Origin: Corynebacterium suedekumii
GTDB lineage: Bacteria > Actinomycetota > Actinomycetes > Mycobacteriales > Mycobacteriaceae
Length of the DNA stretch: 64,000 nt
Direction: 5' to 3'
Assembly (NCBI RefSeq): GCF_030252185.1
Contig: NZ_CP126970.1
Span: 2,294,001 to 2,358,000 of the forward strand
Made by a program: the position numbers and the translations under genes. Within the stretch, counting starts at the first letter, position 1, and the number at the start of each line of letters is the position of its first letter. This document shows positions 8,473 through 20,185 of the stretch, piece after piece. A model generated the notes under the pieces. The model was not told the origin of the DNA, did no database searches, and was given only the letters and a program-made list of their open reading frames with translations.

Positions 8473-9564
8473 CTACACCACGAGCAGGTCCTTCTTGACC
8501 GGGGTGATTATGTGGGCCGGCCCGGCGGTGATGAGGACGGTGTCCTCGATCCGCACACCGCCGCGGCCCGGGACGTAGATGCCCGGCTCGATGGTCAGGG
8601 TCATGTGTTCGCGCAGCTCCCCCTCCCCGATCTTCGAGGCCGACGGTGCCTCGTGGACCTCGAGCCCGATGCCGTGTCCGGTGGAGTGGACGAAGTAGTC
8701 GCCGTAGCCGGCGTCCTCGATGACCGCGCGGGCGGCGGCGTCGACGTCGACGAGTGTCGTGCCCGGGGTGGCGGCCTCGACACCGGCGAGCTGGGCGCGC
8801 AGGACGATGTCGTAGATCTCGCGGGAGAACTCGTCGGCCTCGCCCATGACGACGGTGCGGGTCATGTCCGAGTTGAAGCCGCGGGAGTGGGCACCGAAGT
8901 CGACGATGACCAGGTCGCCGCGGTGGATGATGCGGTCACCGGCGGAGTGGTGCGGCTTGGCGGAGTTCTCGCCGGAGGCGACGATGGTGTCGAAGCTGGG
9001 GCGTTCCGCCCCGAGGCGGCGCATGCGGTACTCGAGGTCGGCGGCGACGTCGCGTTCGGACCGGCCGACGGCGAGCTCACCGGCGTCGATGAGCTGCTCG
9101 AAGGCCTCACACGCCAGCTCGGCGACCTCGGTGAGGCGGATGCGTTCGGTGTTGTCCTTGGTCAGGCGGATGTCCTCGATGATCCCGGTGACGGGCACGA
9201 GGGTGACATCCTCCTGGCAGGCGGCCTGCAGCTTCTCCAGCTGGGCGACGGAGACGTAGTCGGCCTCGAAGCCGACGCGACGCGGGCCCTCGATGCGCGC
9301 GAGCAGGGCCTCGGCGCTGGGCCGGTCGATGACCGCCTCAATGTCCGGGACCTCCTCGGCGATCTGGGTGGTGTAGCGCCCGTCAGTGCAGATCGTCGCG
9401 GTGAGGTCCTTGGCCAGGACGAGGGCGGCGTTGGAGCCGGAGAACCCGGAGAGGTAGCGCACGTGGATGAGGTTGGTCACCAGCATCTCGTCGATGCGCA
9501 TGCCGGCGAGCTTGGCTGACAGTGCTCGGCGACGGGTGGCGAAACGGGTATCCGCGTAGGCCAT
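8473..9564 (-). CDS. pepQ: Xaa-Pro peptidase (M24 family)
   Basis: Cytoplasmic metallopeptidase that releases residues next to proline. 363 residues: creatinase-like N-domain, then pita-bread catalytic domain with all five metal ligands (VDFGAHSRGFNSDMTR with two Asp, STGHGIG with His, IEPGIYV and RIEDTVL with Glu). The call between dipeptidase and aminopeptidase cannot be made from sequence. ATG at 9564 is preceded by AGGAGGA, which excludes the 14-residue upstream extension. It heads a pepQ-efp-nusB unit with its own probable promoter. Confidence 0.93.
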   Translation of the reverse strand: MAYADTRFATRRRALSAKLAGMRIDEMLVTNLIHVRYLSGFSGSNAALVLAKDLTATICTDGRYTTQIAEEVPDIEAVIDRPSAEALLARIEGPRRVGFEADYVSVAQLEKLQAACQEDVTLVPVTGIIEDIRLTKDNTERIRLTEVAELACEAFEQLIDAGELAVGRSERDVAADLEYRMRRLGAERPSFDTIVASGENSAKPHHSAGDRIIHRGDLVIVDFGAHSRGFNSDMTRTVVMGEADEFSREIYDIVLRAQLAGVEAATPGTTLVDVDAAARAVIEDAGYGDYFVHSTGHGIGLEVHEAPSASKIGEGELREHMTLTIEPGIYVPGRGGVRIEDTVLITAGPAHIITPVKKDLLVV

Positions 9565-9586
9565 GGGGGCTCCTCCTGCGTTTAAG

Positions 9587-9613
9587 AGTTGTGGTGTGCT
9601 GCACACAACTGTA
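9587..9613 (-). promoter_or_regulatory. Probable pepQ promoter with imperfect inverted repeat
   Basis: TACAGT (9613-9608) is a good -10 for pepQ, giving a leader of about 35-40 nt. Directly downstream lies an imperfect palindrome with arms GTTGTG and CACAAC around a G/C-A rich centre, which could be an operator. Confidence 0.4.
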
Positions 9614-9637
9614 TCCGGCGGGCCCCCGTCACCGGCG

Positions 9638-10078
9638 CTACGGGGCCGGATGCTCGGCGAGATACTCCAGTGCGAGGAGGTAGCCGGTCACGCCGAGCCC
9701 GGCGATGACGCCGCGGGCGATCGGTGAGAGGTAGCTGTGCTGCCGGAACTCCTCCCGGGCGTGGACGTTGGAGATGTGGACCTCGACGAAGCCGGCGCCG
9801 TCGGCGACCTCGGCCAGCGCGTCACGCAGGGCGACGGAGGTGTGGGTGAAGCCACCGGGGTTGATGATCACGGCCCAGCCGTGGTCGGCCGCCTCGTGCG
9901 CCCAGTCGAGCAGGTCACCCTCGTGGTTGGACTGACGGCACTCCACCTCGACGCCGAGCGTCACGGCCCGCTCCGCGATGAGCTTCTCCACGTCCGCGAG
10001 CGTCGTCGATCCGTACACCTCCGGCTGGCGTCGCCCCAGGCGGTTGAGGTTGGGGCCGTTGAGGACCAGGACCTTCAT
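9638..10078 (-). CDS. aroQ: 3-dehydroquinate dehydratase, type II
   Basis: Converts 3-dehydroquinate to 3-dehydroshikimate, third step of the shikimate pathway. 146 residues, the usual type II size. The signature [17 protein letters not shown] holds the catalytic Tyr and Arg, and the substrate loop [16 protein letters not shown] and [12 protein letters not shown] are present. The ATG overlaps the aroB stop by 1 nt (TGATG). Confidence 0.96.
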   Translation of the reverse strand: MKVLVLNGPNLNRLGRRQPEVYGSTTLADVEKLIAERAVTLGVEVECRQSNHEGDLLDWAHEAADHGWAVIINPGGFTHTSVALRDALAEVADGAGFVEVHISNVHAREEFRQHSYLSPIARGVIAGLGVTGYLLALEYLAEHPAP

Positions 10079-11154
10079 CACGCCTCCCGGGAGATCGCGT
10101 CGTAGGCGGCGCGCAGTTCGTCGACGCCCGGACCCTCGAGGCGGGTTGTCTGCCCCGGTCCGGTGAGTGCCACGAAGCGGATGTGGCCGTCGCGGTTCTT
10201 CTTGTCCCGGGTCATGCCGGCGTAGAGCTCGTCGAAGTGCCCGGGCTCGTAGCTCACGGGCAGGCCGATGGATTCGAGGATGGCGGCGTGACGGGCGACG
10301 AGGTCGGCGTCGATGAGCCCGCGCTGCTGAGCGAGGTGGGCGATGAACATCATGCCCACGGCGACGGCGTTGCCGTGACGCCAGTGGAAGTTCTCCCGCA
10401 GCTCGACGGCGTGGCCGAAGGTGTGCCCGTAGTTGAGGATCTCCCGCAGGCCGGCCTCCTTGAGGTCCTGGCCGACGACGTTCGCCTTGACGGTGACCGA
10501 CCGGGCGATGAGTTCGGGCAGGTGCCCGTCGGCGCGCAGGCAGGCGGCCGGGTCGGACTCGTAGCGGTCGAGGATGGCGGTGTCGGCGATGAAGCCGGTC
10601 TTGATGATCTCGGCGGAGCCGGCCACCAGTTCCTCCTCCGGCAGGGTGGCCAGGCGGTCGAGGTCGATGAACACGGCGTCCGGCTCGTGGAACGCCCCGA
10701 CGAGGTTCTTGCCCGCGGCGGTGTTGATGCCGGTCTTGCCGCCGACGGCGGCGTCGACCATCGCCAGCAGCGTGGTGGGCACCTGGATGACCTTGATGCC
10801 GCGCATCCAGGCGGCGGCGACGAAGCCGGCGAGGTCGGTGACCGCTCCCCCGCCGAGGCCGATGATGACGTCGCGGCGACCGAAGGTCTCCGCGCCGAGG
10901 CGGTCCCACAGGGTGCCGGCGACGTCGAGGGTCTTGCCGGGTTCGGCGTCGGGAACCTCGGCGAGGACGACCTCGAGGCCGCGCTCCTCGACGGCCCGGC
11001 CGAGGGCGGCCGCGGGTTCGGTGAGCGTCGGCTGGTGGATGATCATCACCTTGGCCGCGCCGGTGGCGGCCGCGCGGTCGGCGATCGCGGTGTCGAGGCC
11101 GTGGTCGATGGTGACCTCGTAGGGGGTGGGTCCGGTGACCGGGATCGTCGTCAC
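10078..11154 (-). CDS. aroB: 3-dehydroquinate synthase
   Basis: NAD- and metal-dependent cyclisation of DAHP to dehydroquinate. 358 residues. Visible: glycine-rich NAD loop [35 protein letters not shown], and the metal-site helix [11 protein letters not shown] with its histidines. Start is GTG at 11154 with AAAGGA 8 nt upstream, 15 nt after the aroK stop. The neighbours aroK and aroQ make an uninterrupted aroC-aroK-aroB-aroQ operon. Confidence 0.96.
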   Translation of the reverse strand: MTTIPVTGPTPYEVTIDHGLDTAIADRAAATGAAKVMIIHQPTLTEPAAALGRAVEERGLEVVLAEVPDAEPGKTLDVAGTLWDRLGAETFGRRDVIIGLGGGAVTDLAGFVAAAWMRGIKVIQVPTTLLAMVDAAVGGKTGINTAAGKNLVGAFHEPDAVFIDLDRLATLPEEELVAGSAEIIKTGFIADTAILDRYESDPAACLRADGHLPELIARSVTVKANVVGQDLKEAGLREILNYGHTFGHAVELRENFHWRHGNAVAVGMMFIAHLAQQRGLIDADLVARHAAILESIGLPVSYEPGHFDELYAGMTRDKKNRDGHIRFVALTGPGQTTRLEGPGVDELRAAYDAISREA

Positions 11155-11169
11155 GGGGCGGTGTCCTTT

Positions 11170-11721
11170 CTAGAGCGCGTCGAGGTAGCCCAGGATGTCG
11201 GCGACAACCTGCGCGGGAGTGCGGCCGTCGGTGCGCACCCGGAATCCGGCGACCTCGTGGTAGAGCGGGGAACGCTGTTCGATGAGGTTGCGGTAGTGCG
11301 CGGCCGGGTCCTCGGCGGCGAGTACCGGGCGGGAGGTCTCGTGCGCGGTACGGCGGACCCCCTCCTCGACGGAGACGTCGACCCACACGACGTCGTGCTG
11401 GGTGAGCAGCCGCCGGGTGGCGTCGGTGAGCACGGCGCCACCACCGAGACTGACCACACCGCCGCTTGCGAGCGCGGCAGCCACGTGGCGGGCCTCGAGT
11501 TCCCGGAAGGCGGGTTCGCCGAGTTCGGAGAACACGTCACCGCAGGAACGGCCGGTCTCCTGCTCGATGAGCTGATCGGAATCCACCAACGGCAGTGCCA
11601 GCGCCCGGGCGAGACGGCGGCCGATGGTGGACTTGCCGGCGCCGGGTGGGCCGACGAGGACGACACGGGGGCGGGTGTGGCAGACCGAGGTGCTCAGGTC
11701 GAGGCTGTCGGGGTGGGTCAT
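11170..11721 (-). CDS. aroK: Shikimate kinase
   Basis: Phosphorylates shikimate at the 3-hydroxyl using ATP. 183 residues of the P-loop kinase fold: Walker [10 protein letters not shown] (residues 24-32), shikimate-binding DSDQ, and LGGGAVL. ATG at 11721 overlaps the aroC stop by 4 bp (ATGA), so translation is coupled. The first ~18 residues are an extension beyond the usual start of the fold. Confidence 0.95.
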   Translation of the reverse strand: MTHPDSLDLSTSVCHTRPRVVLVGPPGAGKSTIGRRLARALALPLVDSDQLIEQETGRSCGDVFSELGEPAFRELEARHVAAALASGGVVSLGGGAVLTDATRRLLTQHDVVWVDVSVEEGVRRTAHETSRPVLAAEDPAAHYRNLIEQRSPLYHEVAGFRVRTDGRTPAQVVADILGYLDAL

Positions 11722-12932
11722 GCCTCCTCCCCGAAATCCAGGCGGCCGGCGACATAGTCACGGTAGGAGTCGATGTTGCGCTTCGTCTCCGCGAGGGAGT
11801 CGCCGCCGAACTTCTCCAGCACGGCGCGGGCGAGGACGAGGGCGACCATGGCCTCAGCGACGACTCCGGCGGCGGGGACCGCGCAGACGTCGGAACGCTG
11901 GTGGATGCCGGTGGCGGCGGACCCGTCGGTCATGTCGACTGTCCTGAGGGCCCGCGGCACCGTGGAGATCGGCTTCATGGCTGCCCGGACGCGGAGGGTC
12001 TGGCCGTTGGTCATGCCACCCTCGAGGCCGCCGGCGCGATTGCTCAGGCGGTCGACGCCGTCGGCGGTCCGGACCATCTCGTCGTGGGCCTCGCTGCCGC
12101 GACGGCGGGCCTCCTCGAAACCGTCACCGACCTCGACGCCCTTGATGGCCTGGATGCCCATGAGGGCGGCGGCGAGCTGGGCGTCGAGCCGGTCCTCACC
12201 GGAGACATGGGAACCCAGGCCGATGGGCAGGCCCTCGACGATGACCTCCACGATGCCGCCGAGGGTGTCACCGGCCTTCTTGGCCGCCTCGATCTCCGCG
12301 ATCATGGACTCCTCGGCGACGCGGTTGAAGGCACGCACCGGGGACTCGTCGATCTTCTCCAGATCGGCGAAGGTCGGCTGCTCCCCTTCGACGACCTCGG
12401 AGCGGCCGATGGAGATGACGTGGCTGAGGACCTCGACGCCGAGGGTCTCACGCAGGAAGCTGCGGGCGATGGCGGCGGCGGCGACACGCGCGGCGGTCTC
12501 GCGGGCGGAGGAGCGTTCGAGGATCGGGCGGGCCTCGTCGTGGTTGTACTTGATCATGCCGGCGAAGTCGGCGTGCCCGGGGCGGGGGCGGGTGAGCTTA
12601 GCACCCCGACCGGAGGTCATGGCCTTGGCCACGTCCTCGTCGTCCATGTCGACGGGCTCGGCGGACATGATGGTGGTCCACTTCGGCCACTCGGTGTTGC
12701 CGATCATCACCGCGATGGGGCTGCCCAGGGTGTAACCGTGCCGGATGCCGGTGAGCAGGGTGAGTTCATCGGCCTCGAACTTCATGCGGGCGCCGCGGCC
12801 GTAGCCGAGGCGACGGCGGGAAAGCTGGGTGGCGATCTCCTCGCGGGTGACCGGAACGCCGGCGGGCATGTGTTCAAGCAGGGCGATCAGCGCCTGACCG
12901 TGCGATTCCCCTGCGGTAGTCCATCGAAGCAT
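11718..12932 (-). CDS. aroC: Chorismate synthase
   Basis: Reduced-FMN-dependent conversion of EPSP to chorismate. 404 residues, a normal length. Recognised by the N-terminal [19 protein letters not shown], the core [13 protein letters not shown] and [16 protein letters not shown]. It is first in the aroC-aroK-aroB-aroQ operon, 58 nt downstream of the prepilin peptidase gene. ATG at 12932 has no obvious Shine-Dalgarno. Confidence 0.96.
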   Translation of the reverse strand: MLRWTTAGESHGQALIALLEHMPAGVPVTREEIATQLSRRRLGYGRGARMKFEADELTLLTGIRHGYTLGSPIAVMIGNTEWPKWTTIMSAEPVDMDDEDVAKAMTSGRGAKLTRPRPGHADFAGMIKYNHDEARPILERSSARETAARVAAAAIARSFLRETLGVEVLSHVISIGRSEVVEGEQPTFADLEKIDESPVRAFNRVAEESMIAEIEAAKKAGDTLGGIVEVIVEGLPIGLGSHVSGEDRLDAQLAAALMGIQAIKGVEVGDGFEEARRRGSEAHDEMVRTADGVDRLSNRAGGLEGGMTNGQTLRVRAAMKPISTVPRALRTVDMTDGSAATGIHQRSDVCAVPAAGVVAEAMVALVLARAVLEKFGGDSLAETKRNIDSYRDYVAGRLDFGEEA

Positions 12933-12990
12933 GCGGACATTGTCTCATGGAGCGCCGATTTCTCCGACATAGACGCCGTGGACGCCGGAA

Positions 12991-13410
12991 TTACGCACCG
13001 AACCACATGCCCACCGCGAACGCGGTGGACAGCAGCATCGACGGCCCGTGGGCCACCGCCTTCCGCCGCGTGAGTGCGCCGCGCAGCACCGTCACCACGG
13101 ACGCCCCCAGCACCGCCACGAACCACGCCGCTGTCCCACCGGCCGCAGCGGCGAGGATCCCCAGGCTCAGCCCGAGCTTGACGTCCCCTCCCCCGACGCC
13201 ACCGAAGCTCACCCCCAGGAGGAGGTAGAGCCCCGCCCAGCCCAGCCCGCCGAGCAGGAGAATCGGGTCCGTGACCGCGGCGCCGAACGCGGCACCCGCG
13301 GCCGCGGGCAGGGTGAGGAGGTCCGGAAGGCGGCGACGTTTCTCGTCGACAAGCAACAACGCCACGGCCCAGCAGACGGTGACGGCAACGGCTCCCCCGA
13401 GCACCCACAT
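12991..13410 (-). CDS. Minimal A24 prepilin peptidase
   Basis: Membrane aspartyl peptidase that would process type IV or Tad pilin leaders. It has 139 residues with four or five hydrophobic segments. The two catalytic aspartates are visible: one in DEKRRRLPD near residue 22 and one in GGVGGGDVK. It lacks the N-terminal methyltransferase half of classical PilD, as in TadV/CpaA. No pilin or tad gene is in the window, so its substrates lie elsewhere. ATG at 13410 comes 10 nt after the aroE stop. Confidence 0.82.
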   Translation of the reverse strand: MWVLGGAVAVTVCWAVALLLVDEKRRRLPDLLTLPAAAGAAFGAAVTDPILLLGGLGWAGLYLLLGVSFGGVGGGDVKLGLSLGILAAAAGGTAAWFVAVLGASVVTVLRGALTRRKAVAHGPSMLLSTAFAVGMWFGA

Positions 13411-13420
13411 GCCCCGCAGC

Positions 13421-14224
13421 CTAGCGCAGGGAATCCTCCAGCGCCTGCCGCATGGCGTCGCGGGGGGCGGGGCGACCGGTGAACTGTTCGAACTGGCCGA
13501 AGGCCTGGTGGGCGAGCATGACGTGACCACCGACGGTGAGGTAGCCGTTGGCGGCGGCCGCGGTGGTCAGGCGGGTGGGCCAGGGATCGTAGATGACGTC
13601 GAGGACCGGCGCGTGCGCCAGAGCTGACTCATGCCCGTCGAGAGCGGCGGAAGGGACGGTGGAGACGACCACGTCCGCCTCGATCGAGGCCGTCGACAGG
13701 TCGGCGTCGAACCCGAGGAACCGCACCTGCACCCTGGCGGGCTCGAGCAGCGGTGCCAGTTCGGCGCTGCGGTCGGTCCGGTTGATCACGGTGATCTCCT
13801 CCACCCCGGCCTGGGCGAGCGCCCACAGGGCGGGACGCGCGGTTCCTCCCCCACCGACGACCAGTGCCCGTCGGATCGGGGTGTCACCCATGAGCTCACC
13901 GAGTGCGCCGGTGACACCGTCGCAGTCGGTGTTGTCGGCCCGCCAACCGTCGCCGGTGCGCACCAGCGTGTTGGCGGAGCCGATCTGCTGGGCCCGCTCG
14001 GTGACGTCGTCGGCGAACTCGAGGGCCGCGAACTTGGACGGCATGGTGACGGAGAAACCGACGAAGGACTCCTCCGCCCCGCCGACGATGCCCGGCAGGT
14101 CCTCGGCGGTGCACCGGATGCGGGTGTACTCCCACCCGTCCATGCCCAGCTCCCGGTAGCCGGCGTTGTGCAGGATCGGCGACCGGGAATGCTCGATCGG
14201 CGAACCGAGGACGGCCGCCTTCAT
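13421..14224 (-). CDS. aroE: Shikimate dehydrogenase
   Basis: Reduces 3-dehydroshikimate to shikimate. 267 residues. Substrate side: SPIEHSRSPILHNAGY and SVTMPSKFAAL with the catalytic Lys, then ADNTDCDG. Nucleotide side: VVGGGGTARPALWAL, with NRTDRSAEL after it. ATG at 14224 overlaps the mltG stop by 4 bp (ATGA). The upstream part of the open frame is antisense-like low-complexity Arg and was excluded. Confidence 0.93.
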   Translation of the reverse strand: MKAAVLGSPIEHSRSPILHNAGYRELGMDGWEYTRIRCTAEDLPGIVGGAEESFVGFSVTMPSKFAALEFADDVTERAQQIGSANTLVRTGDGWRADNTDCDGVTGALGELMGDTPIRRALVVGGGGTARPALWALAQAGVEEITVINRTDRSAELAPLLEPARVQVRFLGFDADLSTASIEADVVVSTVPSAALDGHESALAHAPVLDVIYDPWPTRLTTAAAANGYLTVGGHVMLAHQAFGQFEQFTGRPAPRDAMRQALEDSLR

Positions 14225-15426
14225 CGGTTGGTGTCCAGGACGCCCGACTCGAGGGCCTGCTGGACGTCCTCGAGGTGCTGCTCGAAGGTGTCGTTGAACA
14301 CGGTGGTGCCGTCCTGGTCGACGGTGACGAAGAACAGCCAGTTGCCCTCGGCGGGATGCTCCATAGCCTCGATGGCCTCGATGGAGGCGGCGGCGATGGG
14401 GGTCTCGGGCAGACCGTCCGTGGCGTAGGTGTTCCACGGGGTGACGTTGGCGCGGTCCTCGTCGGTGGTGGCCACCTCGACGTCCTCCAGGCCGTAGTTG
14501 ACGGTGGAGTCGAACTCGAGCCGCATGGGCTCCTCGAGGCGGTTGAGGATGACGCGGGCGACCTTGTCGAACTCACCCGCCGGGGCCTCGCGCTCGACGA
14601 GGGAGGCCGCGGTGAGCAGTTCATAGGGTGTCAGGCCGATGGCGCCGGCCCGGTCGACGATGCCCGTCTCGTTGAACTGGTTGGCCGAGCGGGTGATGAG
14701 GCCGGTGAGGATGCCCTCGGCGTCGTGCGCGGGGTTGACCACGTACTGGCCGGGGGCGATGAGGCCCTCGAGGCGCTTGGGGTCGTTGCCGCGGGCGGCG
14801 ACGGCCTCGCGGGCCCACTCCGGCACACCCAGTGCCTCGAGGTCGGCGGAGGCGCCGACCTGCTCGAGCTGCTGGGCGGTGATGCAGTTCTCAGAGCCCT
14901 CGGTGCAGGTCACCGCGGAGATCTGGCTGTAGACACCGGGGCGGGTCTGACCACCGACGACGCGGACGTCGAGCAGCGTGGAGCCGCCGTGGATGTCGAG
15001 CATCTCCACGCGGTTGGCGGGGTCGAGCAGCGCCTGGACCGCCGCCGAGGCACTCATCTCCTCCTGCAGGCGGTAGATGCCCGGCTGGATGGCGGCGGCG
15101 TCGGGGTTGTTGGCGGCGGCGGTCTGGAAGGCGCCGTCGGTCTTGACGATGCCGCGCTCCTCCAGCTCCGGACCCAGCAGGGACACGGCGGAGCCCTCGG
15201 GGATCTCCACCAGCTGGTCGACCCCGTTGCCGGTGCCCTCGAAGTCGGCGGAGTTGGTGGAGCCGGAGGATCCACTACCGGAGATCTGCATGCCGATGTA
15301 GATCACGGCGCCGATGATGAGGATGAGCGATGCCACGAGCACCGCGAGTCCGCGCTGGCGGCGCTTGACGAACTTGTTGTCCATGCGTCGGCCACCGGGG
15401 CCACGGGCGGGAGAGTGGGTACTCAT
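14221..15426 (-). CDS. mltG: Endolytic murein transglycosylase MltG
   Basis: Cleaves nascent glycan strands and sets their length at the outer face of the membrane. 401 residues: short cytoplasmic tail, one membrane segment ([20 protein letters not shown], about residues 26-45), a LysM-like part and the YceG catalytic domain. The catalytic Glu sits in [11 protein letters not shown]. The neighbouring ruvX stop overlaps its start by 4 bp, and the order alaS-ruvX-mltG-aroE is typical of actinobacteria. An internal ATG at 15384 is the alternative start. Confidence 0.9.
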   Translation of the reverse strand: MSTHSPARGPGGRRMDNKFVKRRQRGLAVLVASLILIIGAVIYIGMQISGSGSSGSTNSADFEGTGNGVDQLVEIPEGSAVSLLGPELEERGIVKTDGAFQTAAANNPDAAAIQPGIYRLQEEMSASAAVQALLDPANRVEMLDIHGGSTLLDVRVVGGQTRPGVYSQISAVTCTEGSENCITAQQLEQVGASADLEALGVPEWAREAVAARGNDPKRLEGLIAPGQYVVNPAHDAEGILTGLITRSANQFNETGIVDRAGAIGLTPYELLTAASLVEREAPAGEFDKVARVILNRLEEPMRLEFDSTVNYGLEDVEVATTDEDRANVTPWNTYATDGLPETPIAAASIEAIEAMEHPAEGNWLFFVTVDQDGTTVFNDTFEQHLEDVQQALESGVLDTNR

Positions 15427-15944
15427 GGGTGCTGCTCCTGGGTAGTGGTGGCTGTCGCTGAGGTTCGGGCATCGAGCCAGGACTGGAGGATCTCCACCGC
15501 CGCGGCCTGGTCGATGACCTTCCGGCCCGCCTTCTCCGAGACACCGGAGGCACGCAGTGCCGAGGTGGCGGCGACGGTGGTGAGGCGTTCATCGCCCATG
15601 CGGACCGGGATGTCCTGGCCGGCGCCGGTGATCCGACGACGGAGACGGAACGCGATGTCCTTCGCGTGTTTGACGCTGGCGGAGCCGTTGCCCTGCAGAT
15701 CGCGGGGCAGGCCCACGACGATCTCCACGACCTCGTACTCGTCCACGAGCGCCAGCAGGCGGTCGATGTCGCCCATGTCCCGGCCCTTGAGGCCGGTTTC
15801 CCGCGGCACCGTCTCCACCGGGGTGGCCAGGACGGCTCCCCGGTCGGAGACGGCGACGCCGATGCGGACGGTTCCCACGTCGATGCCGAGGCGACGCCCA
15901 GCTCCGGGGTCGTCGACGCCCGGGGTGTCGGGTGAGACCTTCAT
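15423..15944 (-). CDS. ruvX: Holliday junction resolvase-like RuvX (YqgF)
   Basis: RNase H-fold nuclease implicated in 16S pre-rRNA 5'-end maturation and possibly recombination. About 173 residues. Conserved acidic motifs: [36 protein letters not shown] and [15 protein letters not shown] chose ATG at 15944, about 10 nt after AAAGG, over an upstream in-frame start at 15989. It lies 152 nt downstream of alaS, and that gap shows no gene. Confidence 0.87.
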   Translation of the reverse strand: MKVSPDTPGVDDPGAGRRLGIDVGTVRIGVAVSDRGAVLATPVETVPRETGLKGRDMGDIDRLLALVDEYEVVEIVVGLPRDLQGNGSASVKHAKDIAFRLRRRITGAGQDIPVRMGDERLTTVAATSALRASGVSEKAGRKVIDQAAAVEILQSWLDARTSATATTTQEQHP

Positions 15945-16096
15945 CGTGGGTGGGGACCTTTCGTCGGTGTCGGTGCGCGGGGGCGTCACCCGCCGCGGTC
16001 AGGCCGGGCGTGGGTCAAATGTAATCGCCACCACGCCGGACCGATGCCACCGGTACCGGCGTGTCCCGTAACCGTTTCGTGATGTTACCGCGATGG

Positions 16097-18763
16097 TCAG
16101 CGTCGGGCCAGTTCATCCCGCACGGCGGCGAAGCCGGCGTCGAGCCCGGCGGCGTCGGAGCCGGACCCCTGGGCCATGTCGGGCTTGCCGCCACCGCGGC
16201 CGTTGACGTGGCCGGACAGGACCTTGACCAGGTCGCCGGACTTCACGCCCAGGTCGACGGCCTCCTTCGTCGCTCCGACGATGAACGGTAGCTTGTCGCC
16301 GTCCGCCGAGGCCAGGACCACGACGCCCGCCTTCCCGGCCAAGCGGCCACGCAGGTCGGTGGCGATGGTGCGCAGGTCGCCACCGGACACCCCGTCAGGC
16401 AGGCGGTGGGTGAGCACGGTGATCTCCCCGACCTGTTGGGCCTGGGCGAGCAGTTCACCGGTGCGGGAGGCCAGCTGCTGGCGGCGCAGGGCGGCGATCT
16501 CCTTCTCGGCGGCCCGCAGCTTCTCCGTCAGCTGGGAGACGCGTTCCGGCAGTTCCTCCGTCGGCGCCTTGAGGGAGGCGGCCAGGCCGGAGGCCAGCGC
16601 GGCCTCCTTGGAGTAGTAGCGGAAGGAGTCCATGCCGGAGTACGCCTCGATGCGGCGGGCGCCGGAGCCGACGGAGGATTCGCCAAGGACGGCGACGGGG
16701 CCGATCTGGGAGGTGTGCTCAGTGTGGGTGCCGCCGCACAGCTCGATGGAGAAGGGCCCGCCGATCTCGACGACACGGACGTCGGTGCCGTAGTTCTCGC
16801 CGAACAGGGCCATCGCACCCATCTTCTTCGCCTCGTCGAGGGTGGTCTCGATGGTGTTGACGGCGAAGTCGGCGTCGACGGCCTGGTTGGCGATCGTCGT
16901 GATCTCGGTCAGCTGCTCCGGGGTGAGCTGGTCGGTGTAGTTGAAGTCGAAACGCAGGTAGCCGGGGCGGTTGAGCGAGCCGGCCTGGACGGCGGTGGGG
17001 CCGAGCACCTGGCGCAGGGCGGCGTGGATGAGGTGGGTGCCGGTGTGTGCCTGGCGGGCGCCGTGTCGCCAGTCGGGGTCGACCTCCGCGCGGACGGCCT
17101 GGCCCAGGTCGATGCCGCCGGCGGTGACGGTGGCCTTGTGGACCCACAGCTTCTTGCCGATCTTCTGGACATCGTTGACCTCCAGGATCGTGCCGTCGGC
17201 GACGAGGCGGCCGCGGTCGGCGGTCTGGCCGCCGGACTCGGCGTAGAGCGGGGAGACGTCGAGGATGACCTCCACCTCGTCACCTTCGGTGGCGTGGGTG
17301 ACGGACTGGCCGTCGATGACCAGGCCGAGGACCTTCGCGTCGGCGGTGAGCTCGGAGAAGCCGACGAACTCGGTGGGGTTGTCGTCCACCCACTCGCGGT
17401 AGACGGACACGTCGGCATGGCCGTGCTTCTTGGCCTGGTTGTCGGCCTTGGCCCGGGCCCGCTGCTCGCTCATGGCGGCCTCGAAACCGGCGACGTCGAC
17501 ATCGAGGCCGGCCTCGGCGGCCATCTCGAGGGTGAGGTCGATGGGGAAACCGTAGGTGTCGTGGAGGGTGAAGGCGTCCTCGCCGGAGAAGGTGGTCACA
17601 CCCGCCGACTTGATGCGGTCGGCGGCCTCGTCGAAGCGGTGGGTGCCGGACTCCAGGGTCTTGAGGAAGGCGCGCTCCTCCGCCACGGCGGTCCGGACGA
17701 TGCGGTCGCGGTTCTGGGCGATCTCCGGGTAGGACGGCGTCATGGTGTCCATGATGGTGTTCATGAAACGCTCGAGGGTCTCACCGGTGGCGCCGAGCAG
17801 GCGGGCGGATCGGATGATGCGGCGCAGCAGGCGGCGGAGGATGTAGCCGCGGCCCTCGTTGGACGGGGTGACGCCGTCGAGGATGAGCATCATGCCGGTG
17901 CGCGAGTGGTCGGCGATGACGCGGAAGCGGATGGCGTCCTGGCCGTCGCCCTCGTAGCGGGCGCCGGTGATCTGCTCGGCGACGTCGATGACCGGGCGCA
18001 GCAGGTCGGTCTCGTAGACGTTGTCCACGCCCTGGAGCAGGCAGGCGACGCGTTCGACGCCCATGCCGGTGTCGATGTTCTTCTTCGGCAGGTCGCCGAG
18101 GATCTCGAAGGAGTCCTTGCCGGTGCCGGCGCCGCGCTCCTTCTCCATGAACACGAGGTTCCAGATCTCCAGGTAGCGGGTGTCGTCGGCCTCGGGGCCG
18201 CCCTCCCTGCCGTGCTCGGGGCCACGGTCGTAGTAGATCTCGGAGCAGGGGCCACAGGGCCCGGGCACGCCCATGGACCAGTAGTTGTCGGCCATGCCCA
18301 GGCGCTGGATACGCTCGGCGGGCACGCCGATCTTCTTCTCCCAGATCTCGGCGGCCTCGTCGTCGTCGAGGTAGACGGTGACCCACAGGCGTTCGGGGTC
18401 GAGGCCGTAGCCGCCGTCCTCCTGCGGTCCGGTGAGCAGCTGCCAGGCGTGGGTGATCGCACCTTCCTTGAAGTACTGGCCGAAGGAGAAGTTGCCGGCC
18501 ATCTGGAAGAAGGTGTTGTGGCGGGTGGTCACGCCCACTTCCTCGATGTCGAGGGTGCGCACGCACTTCTGGATGGAGGTGGCGGTGCCGTTGGGGTACG
18601 GCGGGTTCTGCTCGCCGAGGAAGTAGGGCTTGAAGGGCACCATGCCGGCGTTGACGAACAGCAGGTCCGGGTCCTCGAGGATCAGCGAGGCGCTGGGGAC
18701 GTCCGCGTGTCCGGCCTCGACGAAGTGACGGGTGAAACGCTCCCGGATCTCATGGGTCTGCAC
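16097..18763 (-). CDS. alaS: Alanyl-tRNA synthetase
   Basis: Charges tRNA-Ala and edits misacylated Ser/Gly. 888 residues, full length: class II catalytic core ([13 protein letters not shown], motif 2-like [14 protein letters not shown]), tRNA-recognition region, editing domain with HTGTHLIH and CGGTHTEH zinc ligands, and C-Ala domain ending in a glycine-rich DHH-associated part. GTG start at 18763 with GAGGA upstream. No T-box is visible upstream. Confidence 0.97.
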   Translation of the reverse strand: MQTHEIRERFTRHFVEAGHADVPSASLILEDPDLLFVNAGMVPFKPYFLGEQNPPYPNGTATSIQKCVRTLDIEEVGVTTRHNTFFQMAGNFSFGQYFKEGAITHAWQLLTGPQEDGGYGLDPERLWVTVYLDDDEAAEIWEKKIGVPAERIQRLGMADNYWSMGVPGPCGPCSEIYYDRGPEHGREGGPEADDTRYLEIWNLVFMEKERGAGTGKDSFEILGDLPKKNIDTGMGVERVACLLQGVDNVYETDLLRPVIDVAEQITGARYEGDGQDAIRFRVIADHSRTGMMLILDGVTPSNEGRGYILRRLLRRIIRSARLLGATGETLERFMNTIMDTMTPSYPEIAQNRDRIVRTAVAEERAFLKTLESGTHRFDEAADRIKSAGVTTFSGEDAFTLHDTYGFPIDLTLEMAAEAGLDVDVAGFEAAMSEQRARAKADNQAKKHGHADVSVYREWVDDNPTEFVGFSELTADAKVLGLVIDGQSVTHATEGDEVEVILDVSPLYAESGGQTADRGRLVADGTILEVNDVQKIGKKLWVHKATVTAGGIDLGQAVRAEVDPDWRHGARQAHTGTHLIHAALRQVLGPTAVQAGSLNRPGYLRFDFNYTDQLTPEQLTEITTIANQAVDADFAVNTIETTLDEAKKMGAMALFGENYGTDVRVVEIGGPFSIELCGGTHTEHTSQIGPVAVLGESSVGSGARRIEAYSGMDSFRYYSKEAALASGLAASLKAPTEELPERVSQLTEKLRAAEKEIAALRRQQLASRTGELLAQAQQVGEITVLTHRLPDGVSGGDLRTIATDLRGRLAGKAGVVVLASADGDKLPFIVGATKEAVDLGVKSGDLVKVLSGHVNGRGGGKPDMAQGSGSDAAGLDAGFAAVRDELARR

Positions 18764-18830
18764 GGTGGTGGTCCTCGCTTATACAGGTGGTGACAGGTCG
18801 GTCCTCAACTGTACTCGCCCACCGGGCCGG

Positions 18831-20183
18831 CTACTTCTTGCCCCGCACCATCTGGCGTAGCCGGCCAAGGTAGCCGGCGATGCGCTTCTCCGCGCCGTGC
18901 TCGGTGGGCCGGTAGTACACGGCATCGGTCAGGTCGTCGGGGATGTACTGCTGTTCCACCACGCCCCGGGGATCGTCGTGCGGGAAGCGGTAGCCCACGG
19001 CGTTGCCAAGGCGTTTGGCACCCTCGTAATGGCCGTCCCGCAGGTGGGCGGGCACGTGCCCGATCCTCCCCTCGCGCACGTCGGCCTGCGCGGCGGAGAT
19101 GGCGTTGATCACCGCCGGGGACTTCGGGGCGGTGGCCAGGTGGATGGTGGCCTGCGCGAGGGTGAGCCGGGCCTCGGGCATGCCGATCAGTGCGACGGCC
19201 TGGGCGGCGGCCACCGCGGTCTGCAGGGCGGTGGGATCCGCCATGCCGATGTCCTCGGAGGAGTGGATGATCAGTCGCCGGGCGATGAATCGCGGGTCCT
19301 CCCCCGCCTCGAGCATCCGCGCGAGGTAGTGCAGGGCGGCGTCGACGTCCGAGCCGCGGATGGACTTGATGAACGCGCTGATGACGTCGTAGTGCTGGTC
19401 ACCGTCACGGTCGTAGCGCACCACGGCGCGGTTGACGTTGTCCCGCACCGTCTCCGTGCTTATCGACGCCCCCTCGTCCCCCTCCTCTGCCGCCGCCTCC
19501 GCTGCCGCCTCGAGGTAGGTCAGCGCCCGCCGGGCGTCTCCCCCGGCGAGCAGGACGAGCTGGTCGAGGGCGTCGGAATCGGCACGCACGCGCCCGGCAA
19601 GTCCGCGCTCGTCGGTGAGCGCACGGGTGAGGACCTCGCGCACGGCGGCCTCGTCGAGGGGTTTGAGCTGCAGCAGCAGGGACCGGGACAGCAGCGGGGC
19701 GACGACGGAGAACGAGGGGTTCTCGGTGGTGGCGGCGACGAGCAGGACGGTCCGGTTCTCCACCGCACCGAGCAGGGCGTCCTGCTGGGTCTTGGAGAAG
19801 CGGTGCACCTCGTCGATGAACAGGACGGTGCGTTCACCGTGGATGAGGTCGCGGCGGGCCTTGGTGATCACCTCCCGGACCTCCTTAACCCCGGAGTTCA
19901 GGGCGGAGAGGCCGACGAAGTTGCGGTCGGTGGCCGAGGACACCAGGGAGGCGATCGTCGTCTTGCCGGTGCCGGGTGGGCCGTAGAGGATGACCGAGGC
20001 CTCCCCCGATCCCTCGACCAGCCGGCGCAGCGGGCGGCCGGGGCCGAGCAGGTGGTCCTGGCCGACGACCTCATCGAGGGTGCGCGGGCGCATCCGGGCC
20101 GCGAGCGGGGCGTGGGAGCCGGCGTGGAAGAAATCCTCGGCCGGCTCCTCCGCCGACCCGCCGAACAGTGCGTCCTGGGACAC
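18831..20183 (-). CDS. rarA: Replication-associated recombination protein A (MgsA/RarA ATPase)
   Basis: Clamp-loader-like AAA+ ATPase acting at stalled replication forks. 450 residues: Walker [10 protein letters not shown] near residue 70, Walker B LFIDEVHR, sensor TTENPSF, and the C-terminal tetramerisation region ([18 protein letters not shown]). A single intact copy. GTG at 20183 begins 2 nt after the stop of the phosphotransferase-like gene, so the two are probably co-transcribed with aspS upstream. Confidence 0.93.
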   Translation of the reverse strand: MSQDALFGGSAEEPAEDFFHAGSHAPLAARMRPRTLDEVVGQDHLLGPGRPLRRLVEGSGEASVILYGPPGTGKTTIASLVSSATDRNFVGLSALNSGVKEVREVITKARRDLIHGERTVLFIDEVHRFSKTQQDALLGAVENRTVLLVAATTENPSFSVVAPLLSRSLLLQLKPLDEAAVREVLTRALTDERGLAGRVRADSDALDQLVLLAGGDARRALTYLEAAAEAAAEEGDEGASISTETVRDNVNRAVVRYDRDGDQHYDVISAFIKSIRGSDVDAALHYLARMLEAGEDPRFIARRLIIHSSEDIGMADPTALQTAVAAAQAVALIGMPEARLTLAQATIHLATAPKSPAVINAISAAQADVREGRIGHVPAHLRDGHYEGAKRLGNAVGYRFPHDDPRGVVEQQYIPDDLTDAVYYRPTEHGAEKRIAGYLGRLRQMVRGKK

Positions 20184-20185
20184 GG